A DNA stretch of 26,710 nucleotides, from assembly GCA_020636445.1 (NCBI GenBank), contig JACJXV010000051.1, positions 1 through 26,710 of the forward strand, given 5' to 3'. This DNA is from Lewinellaceae bacterium (GTDB taxonomy: Bacteria; Bacteroidota; Bacteroidia; Chitinophagales; Saprospiraceae). Under the pieces are notes generated by a model, which did not search any database, had not been told where the DNA came from, and saw nothing but the letters and a program-made list of their open reading frames with translations. The position numbers were made by a program, and so were the translations under genes. Shown here in pieces: positions 7,945-17,120 of the stretch (positions are counted from its first letter, which is position 1; each line of letters starts with the position of its first letter).

Positions 7945-8560
7945 TATGCGTTAGTTCGTTTATTGGGGTACATACCACCACTAGCCTTGCTACGCTGCTT
8001 ACGCACAAGGTTCCTGTTGCCATCGAAAGGGGCATACCCCACCAAATCAATGGTCAGCTACAGGCCAGAGAATAATTATTCCTTATTGTCGCCAGGGAAA
8101 TAAAACATACAGCACCCCACCCAGCGGTAGTGCGTCTGTAATAAACATGAGGTAGGTCGATTGAAAAAATCCCTAAAAAAAGGCTAAATGCTAACTAAAG
8201 CTATGTGCTCCGCAGAAATTTGTCAAGAGGCAGCGCCGTATTTATTTTCGTAAAAATCAACTTCGCAATATTATTTTACCTCCCCCCCCGAAATTATTGA
8301 TTTACAACCAAATTTTATGCTGCAAATTAAGAAGGTGTTCGTCGGGAATGAAGCTCACCCAGGGTTACTAAACTTTGGAAGTTTAGTAACCCTGGGTGAG
8401 CTTTATGTTTCAAATTTGCTATTCCTCTCCTACCTGTCAAAGTAGGCTGATTTCTAAATTCGTTTGCGCGCCTTAGCTTTGCGCAGGTGGGTCGCTTCAC
8501 TCTTTACCCTTCACCAGTACCATTACCAACCTTTAATTTCTCGATTGACAGACCACTAAC
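7945..8560. other. Non-coding gap between tamB 3' end and the propeller gene
   Basis: About 616 bases with no credible gene. It should contain the promoter of the propeller/RHS transcript (minus strand, right of 7944), but I found no clean TAnnTTTG element there, and downstream sequence of tamB. Its only striking structure is the 25-bp-arm palindrome at 8351-8403. A run of eight C lies near 8283-8290, and A-rich stretches lie around 8165-8180. Confidence 0.6.
8351..8403. repeat. Perfect long palindrome (25-bp arms, 3-nt loop)
   Basis: The left arm at 8351-8375 starts AAGCTCACCCAGGG and ends ACTAAACTT. The right arm at 8379-8403 is its exact reverse complement, and the loop is TGG. All 25 pairs match. 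There is no good T-tract on either side (TATGTTTC on the plus side, CATTCCC on the minus side), so it is a poor match to a standard intrinsic terminator. It is probably a repetitive extragenic palindrome or a short non-autonomous element; it could still terminate tamB transcripts, lying about 160 nt past that stop codon. Confidence 0.8.
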
Positions 8561-11500
8561 CTATTTCCCCCTTTTACCCTTCCCCGTAAAGCTGCGGAGG
8601 AAATCGGAAAAAGAATCAAATTCCCGCCGGAAGCTCAGTCCGGTTCCTATTTGTAAGCGACGACCGGATATATCGGGTTGTAATTTTTGGAAAATGCGCA
8701 GGGTCAAACTGCGGTCTTTACTCAATACATACTCGATAACCAGGTCATTCCCGACAAAAGTGGCCACGTCATTGGCGTCGGCCAGGATGTTGTTATCGAT
8801 ATTGCCACCGACGACTACGGAAAGCCGGTCATTGAAAAAGTTTTGCCGCAGGCTCACCTGTAGTTCATTGCCACTACGCAAATCCGTTCCGGTTACATTG
8901 GCATTTTGATACTGGCTGTAGGCAATATCAAAATCAATCCCGGAAATTACCCTGCCTTCCCCGATAAATTCCGAGAATAGCTCGGTGAGCAACAACGAGA
9001 GCTGATTCGATACAAACTCACTTACTGTATTATAAATGATATCGGTTCCCTGCAGTGCAAAATCGGAAGGCAAAAACTGCCCTACCACAATCAGCCCAAA
9101 GACCTGTTTGTTGAGTTCGTTTTGATCCTGTTTGAGCACTCGTAATTTTCCATCGACATAACTTTGCAGTTCGCCCTGCAGGTTAGGCATCCGCAGATCA
9201 AAGGCAATATTGGGTTTTAATAAATCACCGCTAAGTTGGAGGATCAACTCAACATTGGTATTCTGCGTGGCTTCCCGTTTAATATCAGGACTGGCATTAA
9301 CCAGGTATTCCTGAATGAAATTCGCCACGGAGGTGTTGATATCGCGGTATTCGGCTTCCAGGTTAATCAGGGCCCCAAAGGGATCGCCCGTCCAGGTAAG
9401 TGTCCCCCCTTTTTTGATTTGGAAGTTTTTATTTACAACGTTGTAGAGCGTAAATAAATAATCTCCCTGGTCAATCACGATATCCCCAAACATCTGAAAA
9501 GTTTCCTGGCGGGGTACGGTAATGCGCAGGGCCCCCCGGCCGGTGCCTTCGAGAATATCCCCGGCTTGTTCGTTAAAAACGATCTGCAGAACAGCTCCGA
9601 GGTTCACGGTTAAATCCATTTCCAGATTTACACCCTTGGGCTGATTGATGGTCACAGGAGAGGATTCATCCGCCTCCTTTTCCTTGCGCTTATCTACAAA
9701 GCGAAGGAATTTGAGTTCATCCGCTTCGCGCTGACTACTTACCGGAATTACTAACCGGGTGCTGTCACTTACGGAGGCGTTGACATAGATATCCGGCAGT
9801 TTAAAGGAGCCGCTGAAAACAACCTCCCCGGTCCCCAGTGCCTGGCCATAAAACAACTTATTATCCCCCTTCTTGGTATCCATCGCCAGGAACCTTCGGG
9901 CATTGAGCCGGGCCGCAAAGCCGAAGCGCTTGAGATGATCGTGTTTGATCCCTCCGGCCAATATTGCGGTGTGGTTAAATTTATCCCGCAGCACAGCGCC
10001 TGTCATGTCAAAGAGGTTGTCGTCAACATTGACGGTTGCCCGGCGGAAGGTATAATGAGTCTTCAGATAGTTCACCGTAACTCCACCTGGGCCAAGGTAC
10101 ACTTTGCCTCGAGTGGTTGGTCGGCTGAACTGTCCATCGAAATGCAAGTCGGCATCGAAGGTGCCATGGGTTTCACTCAACACATCGCCAATAAAATACT
10201 CGGCAATGCTGATGGGGAAACTGTAAATATTTAATTGTGCATCAAAATAGCCTTTACGGCGTTCCAGGTTAGCACCATAATCTTTGAGATTGTAAAAACC
10301 TTCCAGGACTAATTGAGAAGCATCCCGGGTAATAGAAACATAGGCCGTTATCGGATGGTCTTTATCCTTCATGTTGCCGTTAATCCGCAATATCCCCCAG
10401 TCATCCCCATTTAACCGGAGGGTATCGGACAACACACCTACCGTAATGTTCTGGAGTTGAAAAATGTCGTCGCTGGCAGCAAAAGCATTGATCCTGCCTT
10501 GAAAATCAATGGGCGGGAAGTTAATCACCTCGTTGAGCAGGCCAATGTCGAAGTTGAGCATGGAAAGCTGTACCCCGCGCTTGCCCTTGCTCTCCAGTGC
10601 GATCGCCCGTTCATCCTGGGTCAGGACAAAATCCCGGATAATAATGGAATCCCGATTGAATAAAACAAAGTTATTCCGGTTGATGGTCCAGGCTTCCTCC
10701 TGAAATTTGAGCTGGTTATACCCCATTTGTAGCCCCATGCGGGTAGAATCGAATACAAATAACCGGCCATCCAACTCAAAGCGATTTACCAGGGCACCCG
10801 GGTCATCATCGCTGTAGGTTACCCCAAAACTAACGGTATCCCGATCCAGTAGTGTAAGGATGGAAACCGGGGCAAACTGCTGCTTATCGTTGATCGTCGT
10901 GGACTGAACGGCCAGATCCAAATCGCCCTCGCTCCCCTTAACATCCATCAATACAATAATATCTTCCAGCCGCACCTTACCCAGCTTAAGTTCAGCAGCC
11001 TGAGCATTGGCTTTTAGTATCCCCGCCTGGTTATTGAATGTTCCGGAAAAATTAATTTCCTGGAAAGGACCGATATTCTTTCCAATGAGGTTCTCCCAAC
11101 CTTTACTGTCTTTTACCAGGATAGAAAAATCAAAATTATAAAGGCGGATTGTAGTATCCCGGGGGTTAATCTTTAAGCGATGGGCAAAGGCAGGGTAATA
11201 TTGTTTAATGTACAATTGCAGGGCAGTAGGCACTCGTTCAATATCAAAAGCGCCATATAGTTCCGCAGTAATAATATCGGAAGCAATGGTAAGTCGCTTT
11301 TTCCCTAAGGGATCAAAGCGGGAGTCTACTTCCATAGAGTCCAGGAAATAGGATTGTGCGCCGCGCTGCAGAATGATGTCGCGAAAATTAGCGGTACCTT
11401 CTATATCCGACAACCGCTTATTGCGCAAATTCAACTCGACCAGCCCTGAGAGAATCAGGCTATCTTTGCTGAGATTCAACTGCCGCAAATCGAGGTGATT

Positions 11501-13429
11501 TATGGCCGCCTTAAAGTCATAGACCGGGATTTCCTGGTTAGACAGATCAACCTGGCCCGCAAAGGAGAAGTCGATATTATCATCCCGGATTGCAAAGTTC
11601 CCGTCAAACCGATTGGCTTTAAGTTCCCCTTGTAATCGGGCATTTTCATAACTATAGCCTTTGAAGCTAAATTTTTCGATGTTGGCGTCCAGGTTTGCCT
11701 GGGCGGTAGGTCCGGACAGTCCTTGTCCGTCTTTAATTTGGGTGGTCAGGCTGATTTTGCCCAAATTGGCATTCCCCGACCATTTCCCGAGGTCAAAGTC
11801 AACGAGTTTCAACTTACCTGAGTAGTTAGCCTGGCTGCGTCCGGCCTTGGTATTCATCCGAATATCCATTTGTGCCTGGCCGATGTTTGTTCGCAACGAA
11901 CCATAAGCTACAAAATCCACCAGAAAGCCATCAAAAGAACCACTGAAGTCCAGGGTTCCCAGCCGGTCAAAATTGGCCGGGGGGCGAAAATTGGGAATCA
12001 ACTCCCGCAAAGTGCTTACCCGGGTCCTTAGTCTGCTGAGTCGCATATTCAGGGACTCTTCGTTTTTGACAGCCAGATTACGGGAGCTAAAACTACCTTC
12101 CAAAACCGAACCATCTGAAAGCTGAATATTGAGATCCCGAGCCCGTAAGTTATTAACGCGACCACTCACGCGGCCCTCAATACGCACCTTTTCTTCGCGA
12201 TTTTTCACAAAGAAAGGATTGCTGTTCAGCCCTCTGGCAAAAGCCATAATGTCGCGTAGAGAAACTTGGGAATCGCGGATCCGGGCATCCATATATACTT
12301 TTTCCGGGAAATCACCGAAATCGGCATATTGGTCAAATCGCAACCGCAAGGTATCCCCTAATTGCGTTTGCGGCGTAATTAATTCCATCCCATTGAGGAC
12401 TACCCCGCCACTATTGACAACCACCTCTTTGGCAGCTAGTTTATTCAAGATAAAACCGGAGGATTCCTTTAAGGATATTCGTTGAACTTCCCCAAAGAAA
12501 CTTTCATTTTCATAGAGGAAATTGCGAATATCCATTTGAATGTCCCGAACAGCTAAGTGCCGAAAATCAATGGCTTCCGGCGCTGGTTCCCGCGGGGGTA
12601 AAGGGCGGTTATTTTCCAGGGTAAGACTCCCCTGCTGCAAGGTAAAATCGTCGACCTGAATGCGCCACAATGGCGTTAGGGAATCGGTAGGCGGCGTTTC
12701 CAGCGAGTCACTGGGGATGATTCCGTCAGGTAGCGATTCCAGGTAAAAAGAAGGTTGCGACAATGCAAAATGACTGATGTTTAGTCGGCGGCCCACTAAG
12801 TCCATTTCCTGGATAGCCGCTTGCCCGCTGGCTAGTTCAATCCGCATAATCTTACCCCGCACCTGATCTTCCTGAATAAAGGAAACCCGTTCCAGGTCTA
12901 ATTCACCGATGCTTAATTGAAAGGGTTTCTTTTTTTCAGGAGGTGGAATTTTCGGTGGAAACAACCGTTTTAAGGCCCACTCCAGATTCGTTTGCTCTTG
13001 TCCTTTCAGTTTGCGAATTTCAAAACGGGCATCCACTAAACTCAAATCCTGCACAACCAGGCCCTGCCGGTAGATAGTGATGGGGTTAAGGTTTATCGCT
13101 GCGGTAAGTTGATCACAATACAACAAGGTATCTTGCTGCAGATCTTCAATATACAGACCACCTAATTTTAAGCGATTAAAAAAACCAATCCGGAAGGTGG
13201 CCAGCTTTACCGGGGTGGTCAGCGTATTGGAAAGGGAATTCGTAATTTGCCGAATGGTCCAGCGTTGGATAGGAGGAAGTTGAATGAGCAGGTACAATAA
13301 GAAGAAGAGCAGGAAAAAGCCCGCCGTGGCAAACCGAATAAAACGCCAGGCTGTCCGCAACCAACCGCGGGAAGTACCTGGTACTTCAGCGGGTTCAGTC
13401 GGGGGCGTTTGATCAGTGCGTTCTTCCAT
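8561..13429 (-). CDS. tamB: TamB-like translocation/assembly module protein (AsmA superfamily)
   Basis: 1,622 residues. One membrane anchor near the N-terminus (about residues 32-52, FIRFATAGFFLLFFLLYLLI) follows a short cytoplasmic head. The very long rest is periplasmic and consists of repeating short beta-strand segments. The C-terminal ~400 residues match the TamB domain (DUF490): QMFGDIVIDQGDYLFTLYN, then FQIKKGGTLTWTGDPF and LINLEAEY near residues 1310-1370, ending with QVSLRQNFFNDRLSVVVGGNI. The family forms a bridge-like groove across the periplasm, implicated in moving phospholipids and in outer-membrane protein assembly, often with a BamA-type partner (TamA). No TamA/BamA-like gene is in this window. 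It is typical in length for Bacteroidota TamB. The 112-nt gap from the YheT-like gene ahead makes co-transcription possible. Confidence 0.9.
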   Translation of the reverse strand: MEERTDQTPPTEPAEVPGTSRGWLRTAWRFIRFATAGFFLLFFLLYLLIQLPPIQRWTIRQITNSLSNTLTTPVKLATFRIGFFNRLKLGGLYIEDLQQDTLLYCDQLTAAINLNPITIYRQGLVVQDLSLVDARFEIRKLKGQEQTNLEWALKRLFPPKIPPPEKKKPFQLSIGELDLERVSFIQEDQVRGKIMRIELASGQAAIQEMDLVGRRLNISHFALSQPSFYLESLPDGIIPSDSLETPPTDSLTPLWRIQVDDFTLQQGSLTLENNRPLPPREPAPEAIDFRHLAVRDIQMDIRNFLYENESFFGEVQRISLKESSGFILNKLAAKEVVVNSGGVVLNGMELITPQTQLGDTLRLRFDQYADFGDFPEKVYMDARIRDSQVSLRDIMAFARGLNSNPFFVKNREEKVRIEGRVSGRVNNLRARDLNIQLSDGSVLEGSFSSRNLAVKNEESLNMRLSRLRTRVSTLRELIPNFRPPANFDRLGTLDFSGSFDGFLVDFVAYGSLRTNIGQAQMDIRMNTKAGRSQANYSGKLKLVDFDLGKWSGNANLGKISLTTQIKDGQGLSGPTAQANLDANIEKFSFKGYSYENARLQGELKANRFDGNFAIRDDNIDFSFAGQVDLSNQEIPVYDFKAAINHLDLRQLNLSKDSLILSGLVELNLRNKRLSDIEGTANFRDIILQRGAQSYFLDSMEVDSRFDPLGKKRLTIASDIITAELYGAFDIERVPTALQLYIKQYYPAFAHRLKINPRDTTIRLYNFDFSILVKDSKGWENLIGKNIGPFQEINFSGTFNNQAGILKANAQAAELKLGKVRLEDIIVLMDVKGSEGDLDLAVQSTTINDKQQFAPVSILTLLDRDTVSFGVTYSDDDPGALVNRFELDGRLFVFDSTRMGLQMGYNQLKFQEEAWTINRNNFVLFNRDSIIIRDFVLTQDERAIALESKGKRGVQLSMLNFDIGLLNEVINFPPIDFQGRINAFAASDDIFQLQNITVGVLSDTLRLNGDDWGILRINGNMKDKDHPITAYVSITRDASQLVLEGFYNLKDYGANLERRKGYFDAQLNIYSFPISIAEYFIGDVLSETHGTFDADLHFDGQFSRPTTRGKVYLGPGGVTVNYLKTHYTFRRATVNVDDNLFDMTGAVLRDKFNHTAILAGGIKHDHLKRFGFAARLNARRFLAMDTKKGDNKLFYGQALGTGEVVFSGSFKLPDIYVNASVSDSTRLVIPVSSQREADELKFLRFVDKRKEKEADESSPVTINQPKGVNLEMDLTVNLGAVLQIVFNEQAGDILEGTGRGALRITVPRQETFQMFGDIVIDQGDYLFTLYNVVNKNFQIKKGGTLTWTGDPFGALINLEAEYRDINTSVANFIQEYLVNASPDIKREATQNTNVELILQLSGDLLKPNIAFDLRMPNLQGELQSYVDGKLRVLKQDQNELNKQVFGLIVVGQFLPSDFALQGTDIIYNTVSEFVSNQLSLLLTELFSEFIGEGRVISGIDFDIAYSQYQNANVTGTDLRSGNELQVSLRQNFFNDRLSVVVGGNIDNNILADANDVATFVGNDLVIEYVLSKDRSLTLRIFQKLQPDISGRRLQIGTGLSFRREFDSFSDFLRSFTGKGKRGK

Positions 13430-13541
13430 TATGTATTATTAACCCGCAAGGTGCAAATACCGATGCGAAATCGGTTGAATTTAACGTGTTTTTACCATTT
13501 AATCGCCACGAAACCGTCAAAACAAAACATCAGGTTTCACC

Positions 13542-14534
13542 CTAACGGTGAGGATTACTGCTTATTTTTTCTGCGGTGAAGATCCGGGCTAATTGTTCGG
13601 AATAATAAATTCCCTGTGGCGAATCAGTAACAAAGCCTACATGACCTCCCCACCGGGGTGTGGCTAAAAATAATGTTGCCGAAGCCTCCGCTTGTGCTAC
13701 CGGAAAACAAGCAGCACTAAGAAAGGTGTCGTCAGCAGCATTGATGATTAAAACAGGGCAAACAATCTGGGGTAATACGTCCAATGAGCTATTCCGCTGC
13801 CAATAATCCTCTGCACTCTTAAACCCGTGCATAGGGCCCGTATAATAACCATCAAATTCCAGAAAGTTACGCGGAAACTGCTCGGGAACCTTAATCTGAT
13901 CTGGAAACCTGGCAGCTTTGGCAAGTAATTTGGCATTGAGGGTTCGCAAAAAACGCCGGCGGTAGAAATAATTTTCCCAATGGTCAATCGCAATATTCGC
14001 TGAAGGCAGATGACAGGGCACCGATACCGCTACTCCACCCTTAACAATAGCCGGTAAGTTGTCGGCTCGCTCCCCCAAATAGCGCAATACGACATTTCCG
14101 CCAAGACTGAACCCAACGAGAACAATGCGCTGGTAATAGTCGCGCTGAATAATCGTGTCAATTAAATAGGCTACATCCCCCGTTTCCCCGATATGATAAC
14201 TACGGGGTAAGCGGTTTAACTCTCCGCTACATCCTCTAAAATTAAGGGCTACCGCATCCCAACCGTCCTGGTTAAAAACCCGGGCCATTCCTCTGACATA
14301 GGCACGATCCGAACTCCCCTCCAGCCCGTGAAGCACGATGACCAGATTACGGCTTTCCGGAAGGGCACTTTTTGACCAATCTAGATCCACAAAATCACCA
14401 TCGGGAAGCTCTAACCTTTCCCGTTCGTAATGTACGCCCTTTACCTGGCGCATTAAAGCAGGATAAACAGTATTGATATGCGCCGGACGGCACCAGATTG
14501 GAGGGCGATATGCAGGTTGTGTCAGTAAAGGCAA
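13542..14534 (-). CDS. YheT-family alpha/beta hydrolase
   Basis: 330 residues. The frame opens with TTG at 14532-14534; no in-frame ATG lies near, and the resulting N-terminus (PAYRPPIWCRPAHINTVYP) fits the family's usual beginning, so a TTG start is likely. Visible: a VLHGLEGSSDRAYVRG oxyanion-loop region at about 68-82, NFRGCSGELNR, the nucleophile elbow VGFSLGGN with Ser143, an acid in NAADDTFL (Asp268 or Asp269) and His298 in WGGHVGF. This is a complete Ser-Asp-His triad as in the E. coli YheT / eukaryotic ABHD1-3 group, whose members act as esterases or lipases on poorly defined substrates. It follows the 477-residue membrane protein by 22 nt, so it is probably in one operon with folP and tamB. 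Substrate not predictable from the sequence. Confidence 0.88.
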   Translation of the reverse strand: MPLLTQPAYRPPIWCRPAHINTVYPALMRQVKGVHYERERLELPDGDFVDLDWSKSALPESRNLVIVLHGLEGSSDRAYVRGMARVFNQDGWDAVALNFRGCSGELNRLPRSYHIGETGDVAYLIDTIIQRDYYQRIVLVGFSLGGNVVLRYLGERADNLPAIVKGGVAVSVPCHLPSANIAIDHWENYFYRRRFLRTLNAKLLAKAARFPDQIKVPEQFPRNFLEFDGYYTGPMHGFKSAEDYWQRNSSLDVLPQIVCPVLIINAADDTFLSAACFPVAQAEASATLFLATPRWGGHVGFVTDSPQGIYYSEQLARIFTAEKISSNPHR

Positions 14535-14556
14535 AATGGAAATTTTGTGCGCAAAA

Positions 14557-15990
14557 CTACAAATTCACCCGGTCAATTGCCAATTCTCCCTTGGGCAGAA
14601 AAGTATCTAAAAAGGGAATTGCTGTATCCGCAGCCTGTTCAGCCTCTTCCAGGGTTGCATGTAAATCTTCGAGAATAATAAAGTAATGCTGTTGCCCTGG
14701 GAAAAAACATCCGGCCCACAGTCCATTTACTGGCAGCCCCGCACCACGTAATTCAAGTATTTTTTGTTTCAGCAATGCCAAATCATAGAATTGTCCCAGC
14801 CGAACCAAATAAGAAGTACTCGCAGGCCCGTGCAGTCGCTCACAGGTGTACTCAACGAAGTTTTTTATGCGAGGCTCATAAACGAGAAAATCCACCGTAT
14901 GTGCCGGGGCAGCCACCGGGGCTTGCCGCACAGGATCAAGCCCAAAAGACAAGTAAGGTTGTACGTTCTTTTGCAGGGGCAAAATGACCAGTGTATCCAG
15001 GGGCGGAACGATTTCACGTTCCTTGGCGATGTTCAGTTCTTCTCCGCGTACCAGCATCTCCTGCTCGTATGCTTCCTCATCAACGTAAATGATGGGCTGA
15101 TCCGCGTACTCGCGGGCAAAAACGATGGCGATCAGCACCATAGCCATAGCCGAAATGGTCATTTGCTGATAATGAGCCCGCCGGTAACGCCACAAATTTG
15201 ACAAGTTATCTACATAAGGTAGCTTGGTTCTCCAGCCAAATAGTTTTTCCCAGGAAGGCAATTTAGCAAAACGCTGCATTTGCTGCTGAACCCGCCGGCT
15301 AAACTCCCCTTCTGAAAAAAACTGGACCACCTGCCGCTGATAGCCGAAGGTATCATCACGAGCTGGAGCAACGTGCATTTTGATTTTCAATTCCTGATCC
15401 ACTTCGAGTAATCCGAAGCCGTTGCGAATGACCTGCCGCCGCAATTCCTGAAAATAAGGGTCGTGCTTACCGTAAAACACATCCCAGGAAAATGAGATCC
15501 ATTGATCATCCGCATAATACTGTTTAAACTGCTCAACAGCATAGACATAGCGATAGCGGCGCAGAGGTTGTAATAAAAAACGCATGGATACCGACGTCAG
15601 CATTAAAGCACCCAAAATACTCCCGATGCCCAGAAGGGGTTGGGTGGCTATAAAATGCAGGTCTTTTGTTGTAACATGAAATACAAAAAACGCGGCGGCA
15701 ACCAGTAGGGCCCCGACCGTTACTGCATCCCACCATAACAAATCGCGCTGGAGGGAAAATCGTAGTTCGTTCCGCTTGGCATAATCAGTAGCCTCAAAAG
15801 TAGCTGTAAAAAAGGTACCGTCTGCGCGGGGCCAGGCAATATAACCATCAGCCACAATACCTCCTGCCCCCCGTAAATCAGAAGTGAGAATCATCGCTCC
15901 TTCGCGAGGTTGATGACGGTAGTAATGCCGCAAATACCGCAGCGATACTTCCTTAATATCATCTTCCGAAATATGTTTGACTATGGCCAA
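14557..15990 (-). CDS. Unrecognised membrane protein with SPOR-like C-terminal region
   Basis: 477 residues, no family recognised with confidence. The frame starts with TTG at 15988-15990, 4 nt after the folP stop; no ATG is available nearby, so the start is tentative. Residues 30-70 (MILTSDLRGAGGIVADGYIAW...TATFEATD) alternate beta-strands with conserved-looking acids, a pattern vaguely like a restriction-endonuclease fold; this is weak. Two membrane segments form a hairpin (about 88-106 and 115-138), followed by a soluble, basic region (140-270), a third segment (277-293), an acidic stretch and a proline/alanine linker (353-363). The tail at 391-455 (SYLVRLGQFYDLALLKQKILELRGAGLPV ... YFIILEDLHATLEEAEQAA) resembles a SPOR domain, which binds denuded septal peptidoglycan. 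If so, the tail is periplasmic. Function unknown; an envelope role is inferred. Confidence 0.75.
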   Translation of the reverse strand: MAIVKHISEDDIKEVSLRYLRHYYRHQPREGAMILTSDLRGAGGIVADGYIAWPRADGTFFTATFEATDYAKRNELRFSLQRDLLWWDAVTVGALLVAAAFFVFHVTTKDLHFIATQPLLGIGSILGALMLTSVSMRFLLQPLRRYRYVYAVEQFKQYYADDQWISFSWDVFYGKHDPYFQELRRQVIRNGFGLLEVDQELKIKMHVAPARDDTFGYQRQVVQFFSEGEFSRRVQQQMQRFAKLPSWEKLFGWRTKLPYVDNLSNLWRYRRAHYQQMTISAMAMVLIAIVFAREYADQPIIYVDEEAYEQEMLVRGEELNIAKEREIVPPLDTLVILPLQKNVQPYLSFGLDPVRQAPVAAPAHTVDFLVYEPRIKNFVEYTCERLHGPASTSYLVRLGQFYDLALLKQKILELRGAGLPVNGLWAGCFFPGQQHYFIILEDLHATLEEAEQAADTAIPFLDTFLPKGELAIDRVNL

Positions 15991-15994
15991 AAGA

Positions 15995-16855
15995 TCAATG
16001 TTTATTTGATTCTGTTACCTGTTGCAGTTGCTGCCACAAGGTAATGACCTGATGCGCTTCTTTTGCATCATGGACGCGTAATATCCTGGCGCCCTGCTGC
16101 AAGGCCATCAGATGTAAAGCTGCTGTCGCCGGCAATGCTTCTGCTGCAGTTATATCCAATAATTTATAGATCATCGATTTCCGGGAAATACCCGCCAATA
16201 CAGGAAACTCCAAAATGCGGAACACGTGTAAATGCGACAGCAATTGGTAATTATGGCTGATCGATTTTCCGAAACCAAACCCTGGATCGATGATAATATC
16301 CTTTACCCCGGCAGCCCGCAAACGACCTGCCTGGGCAATGAAAAAGTCAAGGACTTCCTGTACGACATCCACATAATCAGGGTTTTGCTGCATCGACTGG
16401 GGTGTTCCCTGCATGTGCATGAGCACATAGGGCAACTGCAACTCTGCAACAGTCGCATACATGGCAGGGTCCATACTTCCCGCAGAGATGTCATTAATAA
16501 TTCCCACCCCACTGGAAGCCGCCTCACGGGCCACCCGGCTATGAATTGTATCTACGGAAAGAATAGCTTCAGGAAATTGCCGGTGGATACCCTCAATGAC
16601 CGGCATTACCCGGCTTAGTTCTTCATCCACTGGCACGGGCAATGCACCAGGCCGGCTGGACATGCCGCCGACATCAATAATAGTAGCTCCTTCGGCAAGC
16701 AATGCTTCAGCACGCCGGATGGCCATCTCCAAACGCGTGTAAGCACCCCCATCGTAAAAGGAGTCCGGAGTCACGTTTAAAATACCCATTACCTGAGGTT
16801 CAGCCAACGATAGCAGCCGACCACCACAATTCAATGTTTGCCGTTGGAAAAGCAT
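15995..16855 (-). CDS. folP: Dihydropteroate synthase
   Basis: 286 residues from the ATG at 16853-16855, preferred because the family starts shortly before the first strand; the frame extends to a GTG at 16888, adding 11 residues that look non-conserved. It condenses 6-hydroxymethyl-7,8-dihydropterin pyrophosphate with p-aminobenzoate in cytoplasmic folate synthesis and is the sulfonamide target. Signatures: VMGILNVTPDSFYDGG (about 22-37), IIDVGGMSSRPGA (a variant of the usual G-x-S-T/S-R-P loop), ILSVDTIHS, GIINDISAG, VLMHMQGTPQSM, IIIDPGFGFGKS and LAGISRKSMI. All expected pterin- and PABA-binding motifs are present, so it should be active. It heads the minus-strand cluster and is 4 nt from the next gene. 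In many Bacteroidota folP is followed by the diadenylate cyclase gene (from memory); here it is not. Confidence 0.95.
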   Translation of the reverse strand: MLFQRQTLNCGGRLLSLAEPQVMGILNVTPDSFYDGGAYTRLEMAIRRAEALLAEGATIIDVGGMSSRPGALPVPVDEELSRVMPVIEGIHRQFPEAILSVDTIHSRVAREAASSGVGIINDISAGSMDPAMYATVAELQLPYVLMHMQGTPQSMQQNPDYVDVVQEVLDFFIAQAGRLRAAGVKDIIIDPGFGFGKSISHNYQLLSHLHVFRILEFPVLAGISRKSMIYKLLDITAAEALPATAALHLMALQQGARILRVHDAKEAHQVITLWQQLQQVTESNKH

Positions 16856-17081
16856 TTGGTATTCTGTATTCACCCGGCAAATAAACACATTACTACCTGC
16901 CGGTTCATTGGAATAAAGGTAGCCAGGGGGCTGCGTAAATTGACTGATTTGCTAAAAAAAATTACACAAACCCGCTCTTTTCTGGCATTTTTGCGTCATA
17001 AGCATGAAAATCACCTCCAATCGGGGTTCAGTGAACTTTCAGGCGATGAACGACCTATAAATTCAGGTGAGTTTTATATTG

Positions 17082-17089
17082 TATTTTTG
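17082..17089 (+). promoter_or_regulatory. Candidate -7 element (TATTTTTG) of the DUF4230/TPMT transcript
   Basis: TATTTTTG fits the Bacteroidota TAnnTTTG consensus and sits 31 nt before the ATG at 17121, in the 265-nt divergent gap opposite folP. I see no convincing TTTG at the -33 position. The rest of the gap (16856-17120) shows no other clear signal. Confidence 0.4.
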
Positions 17090-17120
17090 TAACGTATTCT
17101 GACGACACGTAACTACCGCA

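Noticed and set aside
13481..13497. TTAACG-N5-TTACCA, an imperfect 11-bp repeat upstream of tamB
   Set aside because: Both hexamers deviate from TTAACA, and the orientation points away from tamB towards its own upstream gene; likely chance.
13538..13550. CACC/GGTG hairpin at the stop codon of the YheT-like gene as a terminator
   Set aside because: Only four pairs and no T-run; not enough for a terminator call.
17004..17060. 18-codon ORF MKITSNRGSVNFQAMNDL in the folP/DUF4230 gap
   Set aside because: Too short, with no ribosome-binding signal or conserved context to support translation.
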